IMG/VR virus record: IMGVR_UViG_3300007538_000173
Coordinates: 1 to 24,556 of that record
Origin: a virus
Direction: 5' to 3' (one strand)
Length of the DNA: 24,556 bases
Position 1 is the stretch's first letter; the number at the start of each line of letters is the position of its first letter. Positions 21,138-24,556 of this stretch are shown one piece after another. Under the pieces are notes generated by a model. The model worked only from the letters and a program-made list of their open reading frames with translations, was not told where the DNA came from and did not search any database. The position numbers and the translations under genes were made by a program.

Positions 21138-21255
21138 TATCTAGTACCTTCTGTTGTACCTCATTATTAGCAGAATCCTTTCCGCTAGTACTACCTTTAA
21201 AGAAGGCATAAATAATAGCTACGATACCAAGTCCCATAGCTATTAAATATTCCAT
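21049..21255 (-). CDS. i-spanin (Rz-like inner-membrane protein, short)
   Basis: The 68-residue product begins MEYLIAMGLGIVAIIYAFFK, a single N-terminal membrane anchor, followed by a helical periplasmic part (NEVQQKVLDNVQVAKEISDD) and the C-terminal SDNDVRDRLLKRGK, an ending seen in Rz-like proteins. It is shorter than lambda Rz (153). The ATG overlaps the holin-like gene stop (TAATG), so translation is coupled, and its 3' part overlaps the o-spanin gene. It is the partner of the o-spanin. Confidence 0.78.
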   Translation of the reverse strand: MEYLIAMGLGIVAIIYAFFKGSTSGKDSANNEVQQKVLDNVQVAKEISDDINSLSDNDVRDRLLKRGK

Positions 21256-21464
21256 TACTTTTTAGTATTCCACACAGAAGCTTTATCTAAGATAGATGAA
21301 ATAACACCCAAGTATTGCTTAGCTTTAGCTACAAACTCATCATCTTTAGTTGTAGGAGTAATCTTTGCAAAAGTATCTAATGCCGCTACTACTGCAGTTG
21401 CAAATACCACTAATGCACCAAAGTACATTAGACCATCTTGAAAATATTGAATATATAATTCCAT
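21255..21464 (-). CDS. probable holin (small membrane protein, 69 aa)
   Basis: Begins MELYIQYFQDGLMYFGALVV. A single hydrophobic segment (about residues 10-31, GALVVFATAVVAALDTF) is followed by a conserved-looking TPTTKDDEFVAKAKQYLG and a helical, lysine-rich tail. Small proteins with this TPT-x-DDEF motif are common next to spanins in phages of Gram-negative bacteria. The position just upstream of the spanins supports a holin role; the sequence alone does not prove it. SD AAAGGT is 7 bases upstream. Confidence 0.62.
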   Translation of the reverse strand: MELYIQYFQDGLMYFGALVVFATAVVAALDTFAKITPTTKDDEFVAKAKQYLGVISSILDKASVWNTKK

Positions 21465-21489
21465 TTTATTTACCTTTTAAGTTATTAAT

Positions 21490-22314
21490 TTATGCTGTTC
21501 TTAACCAACGGTTATAAACTACGTAAGTTTGTGTGATATTGAATGGATCTCCAGTTCCAGTAGAGTTGTTGGTGGCTAAAGTGAACTGAGATGCTTCTGC
21601 AGTCCCAGCCCCACTTGCCATTTTATTACTTTCAGTCCCTGATTCATCGTACATATCCCAGTTTGTTGCATGTTGATGAGGTACTAGTTCAGATTGAAGC
21701 ATAACGTGCTTGTATTCACCACCAGAGCTTCCAGAAGGAAAGTTTATAGTCTCCCCTCTGCTATCTGTTCCACTACCAGCACCGATAGATACTCTACCTT
21801 GTCCATCTGCTACCCACGTACCTCTACCTAAATATACACTAGGGTTTCCAGAGTTAGTTTTATTCTCGTATATAGTCCCTACAGGGTATACCTTATCGAA
21901 GAAGGTATTAAATAAGGTGTCTGTATTAAGTCCTAAATTATCTCTTGCTGCTGAAGCACTAGGGATGTCTGATAGATTAAGACTACGTTGGTATACGTCT
22001 AAATTAGTTCTTGCAGTAGCTTTACTGGGTAAGTCAGCTAAGTTAGCAGCTTTAGCTAAAGCACCTAAGTTTGTCAGGGCAGTTGCAGTATTGGTGACAT
22101 CTGATAGGTTTAAGTCAGGTGTCAATGTCTCATTTTTTAATGCATCAGTTAATAACTGTAATAGTTTATTTAAATGTTGTGCATTTACTGGATTTAATCT
22201 TAACCACCCATTGTTCCAAAGGTCATCTGATATACTAAGCGTGTTTGGTGTGTTTAGTATAGGGTCAATCACTACTGTATTAGCCCATACCTTTAAATCA
22301 TCTTTAGCTGCCAT
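21490..22314 (-). CDS. tail fibre / collar-type tail protein
   Basis: The 274-residue product begins MAAKDDLKVWANTVVIDPIL. Residues about 67-130 carry three diverged repeats of about 24 residues (LNLSDVTNTATALTNLG, ANLADLPSKATARTNLD, LNLSDIPSASAARDNLG), the NLSD-x-R-NLG repeat typical of phage tail fibres. The C-terminal part (VYPVGTIYENKTNS, YLGRGTWVADGQGRVSIGAG, LVPHQHATN, VVYNRWLRTA) is a tail-collar type domain with a histidine pair. It probably belongs to the receptor-binding apparatus, joined to the baseplate by its N-terminus. SD AGGAGGT is strong. Confidence 0.85.
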   Translation of the reverse strand: MAAKDDLKVWANTVVIDPILNTPNTLSISDDLWNNGWLRLNPVNAQHLNKLLQLLTDALKNETLTPDLNLSDVTNTATALTNLGALAKAANLADLPSKATARTNLDVYQRSLNLSDIPSASAARDNLGLNTDTLFNTFFDKVYPVGTIYENKTNSGNPSVYLGRGTWVADGQGRVSIGAGSGTDSRGETINFPSGSSGGEYKHVMLQSELVPHQHATNWDMYDESGTESNKMASGAGTAEASQFTLATNNSTGTGDPFNITQTYVVYNRWLRTA

Positions 22315-22328
22315 GTTATATGACCTCC

Positions 22329-23024
22329 TTAGTTTATAATAACTTGTGCAAGAAGTCCTTCAGACTCTGTTACAGAAGTTCCTGTTGATGTTGTAAGGGC
22401 TAGTTCATCTCCGTCGAATAAAGTTAGCGGTGTTAGTTCTCCACCAGAGAATATTACAAATTCATCTACTCCTGCCCAATCAAGGTAGGCATATTGAGTA
22501 TTAGTCTCATCCCCTGCTTCATTTATCCAAGAAGGTACAAACCTGTCTCCGTTAATATTATTAACGGTAGTTACACTAACACCTGCTGGTTTTATATTAT
22601 CTATAAGATTATATAATCCTGTAGTATCTACGCCTTCATCTATCTGAATCACATTGAATAAAGAAGCTGGAAAATAGTCTATTATTCTTGAGTTAGTTGA
22701 GCCAGTTTGCTGCTTTGTAATATCAATAATAATGTTTGGAGTACCATCACTATTATTTGATGCCACTTTAAGTAAGAGAGCTAACCTGTACTGTGCATCA
22801 GTTCTAGATTTTCTTGCTTCACCTACTATCTTCCCGATGTAATCTAACCACACACCTATTGCTGTATTTATATTCTTCTGGTCTGCTATAGATAATGTAG
22901 CTAATTCTATTTCCTGTACTTGTTCTAGGAATAGTTGTATTAGTTTATTAAAGTTATCTTTATCTAAGAAGTCTATATTCCTAGCAAACCCTTGTTCAAT
23001 TTGATCTATTAACTTAGGTAACAT
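22329..23024 (-). CDS. baseplate/tail protein, DUF2612-like
   Basis: The 231-residue product begins MLPKLIDQIEQGFARNIDFL. Residues about 50-105 (AIGVWLDYIGKIVGEARKSR, AQYRLALLLKVASNNSDGTP) match the DUF2612 type of phage protein that follows baseplate J in many myoviruses and takes the place of P2 gpI. The C-terminus (ITKQ to NNINGDRFV, then YLDWAGVDEFVIFSGGEL) may be the fibre attachment part. SD GGAGAT lies 5 bases upstream. It lies 10 bases after the baseplate J gene, so both are in one operon. Confidence 0.8.
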   Translation of the reverse strand: MLPKLIDQIEQGFARNIDFLDKDNFNKLIQLFLEQVQEIELATLSIADQKNINTAIGVWLDYIGKIVGEARKSRTDAQYRLALLLKVASNNSDGTPNIIIDITKQQTGSTNSRIIDYFPASLFNVIQIDEGVDTTGLYNLIDNIKPAGVSVTTVNNINGDRFVPSWINEAGDETNTQYAYLDWAGVDEFVIFSGGELTPLTLFDGDELALTTSTGTSVTESEGLLAQVIIN

Positions 23025-23034
23025 ATAATCTCCA

Positions 23035-24477
23035 TTATGTTAATAGTGGAACTCTGTCTACAGAAAATATTAGATTAGTTACATTGTTGACAGGTATTCT
23101 TGCAGTAGAATAAAAAGGGGTGTCAGTTGGTAAGTCCGTAATGGCTACTTCAATCTTTGAAATATAGACACCAGTTACTTTAGAGTATATATTGCCATAA
23201 AATTTAGTTGGTTCTAAGTCCTCTCCTCTGTAGAAACCATCACCTGTCTCAACTACAGCCTCTCTTATTTGGTCTGGACCATCAGGTAGGAATTCTTCTT
23301 CGGAGTTTATTACGTATGTTATTCTTACCCATGCGTACTTGTTATCAAACCTAGAGAACTTAACTAGTTGGGCATCACCATTATGGTCTACAATTACTAC
23401 TGATGTATCACCCCAAGTCTCAATCCCTGCTGGTTTAGTTTCCCAGATAACATTTGCAATTGAACTATCTAACCCACCTGCAACATATGTCTCATAACTC
23501 TTAGGAGGACGACCATCAGCGTCATTTGCAAAGGTAGTATTCTCTATCACATACGCAAACGAAACTCCTGTAACGTCACTTATAGACGCTTCTATTGAAG
23601 GTTTGGTTGCTGTACCAGTAGATTGTTCTCTTGCTTCCATTCTCACACGTAGTTCTGCGTCAGACTCCTCATTCCTACCAATGTTAAAATCATTTTCATT
23701 AGTTACTGTTGATATACCAATAACTGGAGATCCTAATAATGTTAATGTATCGGCGTAGAAATCAATTGCACCTGCGGTACCTGCTGTAGCCTCTACTAAG
23801 GAAGATACCGATACTAAGTTAATATTTCCACTATTAGAGGTAAGTAAGTTATTGTTAGAAGTGTTTGAGGATACTACAATATTACCACCAATATAAACTG
23901 CAGAGTATAATTCCCCCCCACCTAATGTAATTGCATCAGCCAAATCTTTAGACACAGAGTTTACTGAATTTCCAGATATTGCAGTTACACTATATAAGTC
24001 TCCATTAACTGTTATAGTGTACACACCACCAACTAACACGATTGGAATAATTAATCTAGTTTGGTTACAAGATAATCTACTTAATGTAAGCACATTATTT
24101 GTCAGTACAATTTCTTTATTTGCGGTAGATTTAACTGGAGTAAATGCTGGAACTACTGTATTGTTTGTGCCAGTGAATAACAGTATGCCATTACTACTAC
24201 TTGCTAATAAACGAGTCAACCCAATCAACGCTGCTAGATCTGATAAATATTTACCTTCAGCTTTATCTCGGTTACCTTGGTCAGCAACAGAAGCTGATAA
24301 ATCCCACTGGTCTTTTAATGCAGCACCAAATAAGCCAGCTAATACACCAAAAACAGAGTCTGGTGTTGTTGGGAATTGTTCTCCGAAGTATTCTGGTGTC
24401 TTAGCTCCAGTTGCCAACTCTTCTACTATATCTGTGTATTGTTTATTTTCAAAACCTTGTGATGTTACACCACTCAT
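23035..24477 (-). CDS. baseplate J-like protein (baseplate wedge)
   Basis: The 480-residue product begins MSGVTSQGFENKQYTDIVEE. Its N-terminus (PEYFGEQFPTTPDSVFGVLA, QWDLSASVADQGNRDKAEGK, LSDLAALIGLTRL) and the later FNIGRNEESDAELRVRMEAR, SIEASISDVTGVSFAYVIEN segments are typical of gpJ/gp47-type baseplate proteins, which form the periphery of contractile-tail baseplates. This is the main evidence for a myovirus-type virion. Length is in the normal range for the family. SD AGAGGAA lies 6-7 bases before the ATG; the upstream gene ends 12 bases away. Confidence 0.93.
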   Translation of the reverse strand: MSGVTSQGFENKQYTDIVEELATGAKTPEYFGEQFPTTPDSVFGVLAGLFGAALKDQWDLSASVADQGNRDKAEGKYLSDLAALIGLTRLLASSSNGILLFTGTNNTVVPAFTPVKSTANKEIVLTNNVLTLSRLSCNQTRLIIPIVLVGGVYTITVNGDLYSVTAISGNSVNSVSKDLADAITLGGGELYSAVYIGGNIVVSSNTSNNNLLTSNSGNINLVSVSSLVEATAGTAGAIDFYADTLTLLGSPVIGISTVTNENDFNIGRNEESDAELRVRMEAREQSTGTATKPSIEASISDVTGVSFAYVIENTTFANDADGRPPKSYETYVAGGLDSSIANVIWETKPAGIETWGDTSVVIVDHNGDAQLVKFSRFDNKYAWVRITYVINSEEEFLPDGPDQIREAVVETGDGFYRGEDLEPTKFYGNIYSKVTGVYISKIEVAITDLPTDTPFYSTARIPVNNVTNLIFSVDRVPLLT

Positions 24478-24489
24478 TTTATTATTCCT

Positions 24490-24556
24490 CTAGATATTTA
24501 ATGTTATAGAGGGAAAGGTTATTTCTACACCATTAGCAATTGCTGAAAATGTGTAT
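24490..24556 (-). CDS. C-terminus of a further baseplate-region protein (partial)
   Basis: On the minus strand an open frame enters from the right edge and ends at TAG (24490-24492). The visible 21 codons read YTFSAIANGVEITFPSITLN then I. It lies immediately upstream of baseplate J in the same direction; in myoviruses this slot usually holds a GpW/gp25-like or DUF2634-like protein, but the fragment is too short to decide. Confidence 0.6.
   Translation of the reverse strand, partial: YTFSAIANGVEITFPSITLNI

Noticed and set aside
21710-22339. 209-codon plus-strand frame opposite the collar-type fibre
   Set aside because: Antisense to a clear tail gene, no SD, low-complexity Leu/Ser/Val translation typical of a shadow.
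24017-24493. 158-codon plus-strand frame opposite baseplate J
   Set aside because: Antisense to a strongly supported baseplate gene, with no matching promoter or SD and no recognisable protein features.
1-24556. tRNA genes, CRISPR arrays, IS elements, integrase or attachment sites
   Set aside because: I looked for cloverleaf arms, regularly spaced repeats, transposase or integrase motifs and terminal repeats, and saw none that held up by eye. A tRNAscan or repeat search could still find short cases.

Overview
The window is an AT-rich stretch of a tailed bacteriophage genome. A baseplate J-like protein (23035-24477, minus) beside a DUF2612-like baseplate/tail protein (22329-23024) points to a contractile-tailed (myovirus-type) virion. 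A nested inner/outer membrane spanin pair (20925-21255) points to a Gram-negative host. Replication genes resemble those of T7-type phages: a TOPRIM primase-helicase, a family A DNA polymerase and an SSB with an acidic C-terminal tip. I cannot name the host genus or the phage from sequence alone.

Layout. (1) 1-3326, minus strand: a tightly packed leftward operon of small unknown proteins, a GHKL-type ATPase-like protein, and, first in the operon, a GIY-YIG endonuclease. (2) 3327-3510: a divergent control region with two near-consensus sigma70 promoters facing away from each other around a perfect 13-bp inverted repeat. (3) 3511-6683, plus strand: many small accessory genes, several with zinc-binding cysteine clusters, often overlapping by 1-8 bases. 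(4) 6755-11523: primase-helicase and DNA polymerase. The polymerase gene is interrupted at the O-helix (motif B) codons by a 279-base ORF-less group I intron (10710-10988) resembling the T4 td intron. P1, P3, P4, P6, P7, P8, P9 and a perfect 6-bp P10 can be traced, which fixes both splice sites and predicts an 824-residue polymerase. (5) 11575-12714: a free-standing HNH/AP2-type homing-endonuclease-like gene directly downstream. (6) 12719-17420: a perfect consensus promoter overlapping an SD-masking hairpin, then about ten small unknown genes, then the SSB gene behind its own promoter and a structured leader. (7) 17569-17601: a bidirectional terminator at the convergent junction. (8) 17660-24556, minus strand: Asp-box tail fibre or tailspike, lysis cassette (two small membrane proteins, o-spanin, i-spanin, holin-like protein), collar-type tail fibre, DUF2612-like protein, baseplate J, and the end of one more gene.

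How it fits together. The two outward promoters at 3.4 kb probably drive early expression in both directions. The rightward unit builds the replisome, with new promoters at 12.7 and 16.2 kb boosting later genes. The minus-strand structural and lysis genes are read toward the shared terminator at 17.6 kb from a promoter outside the window. Most interesting: the intron in the polymerase active site with an endonuclease gene beside it, the promoter-inside-hairpin arrangement at 12.72-12.78 kb, the divergent operator, a 14-bp tandem duplication that splits a small gene, and unusual active-site residues in both the polymerase and the TOPRIM domain.
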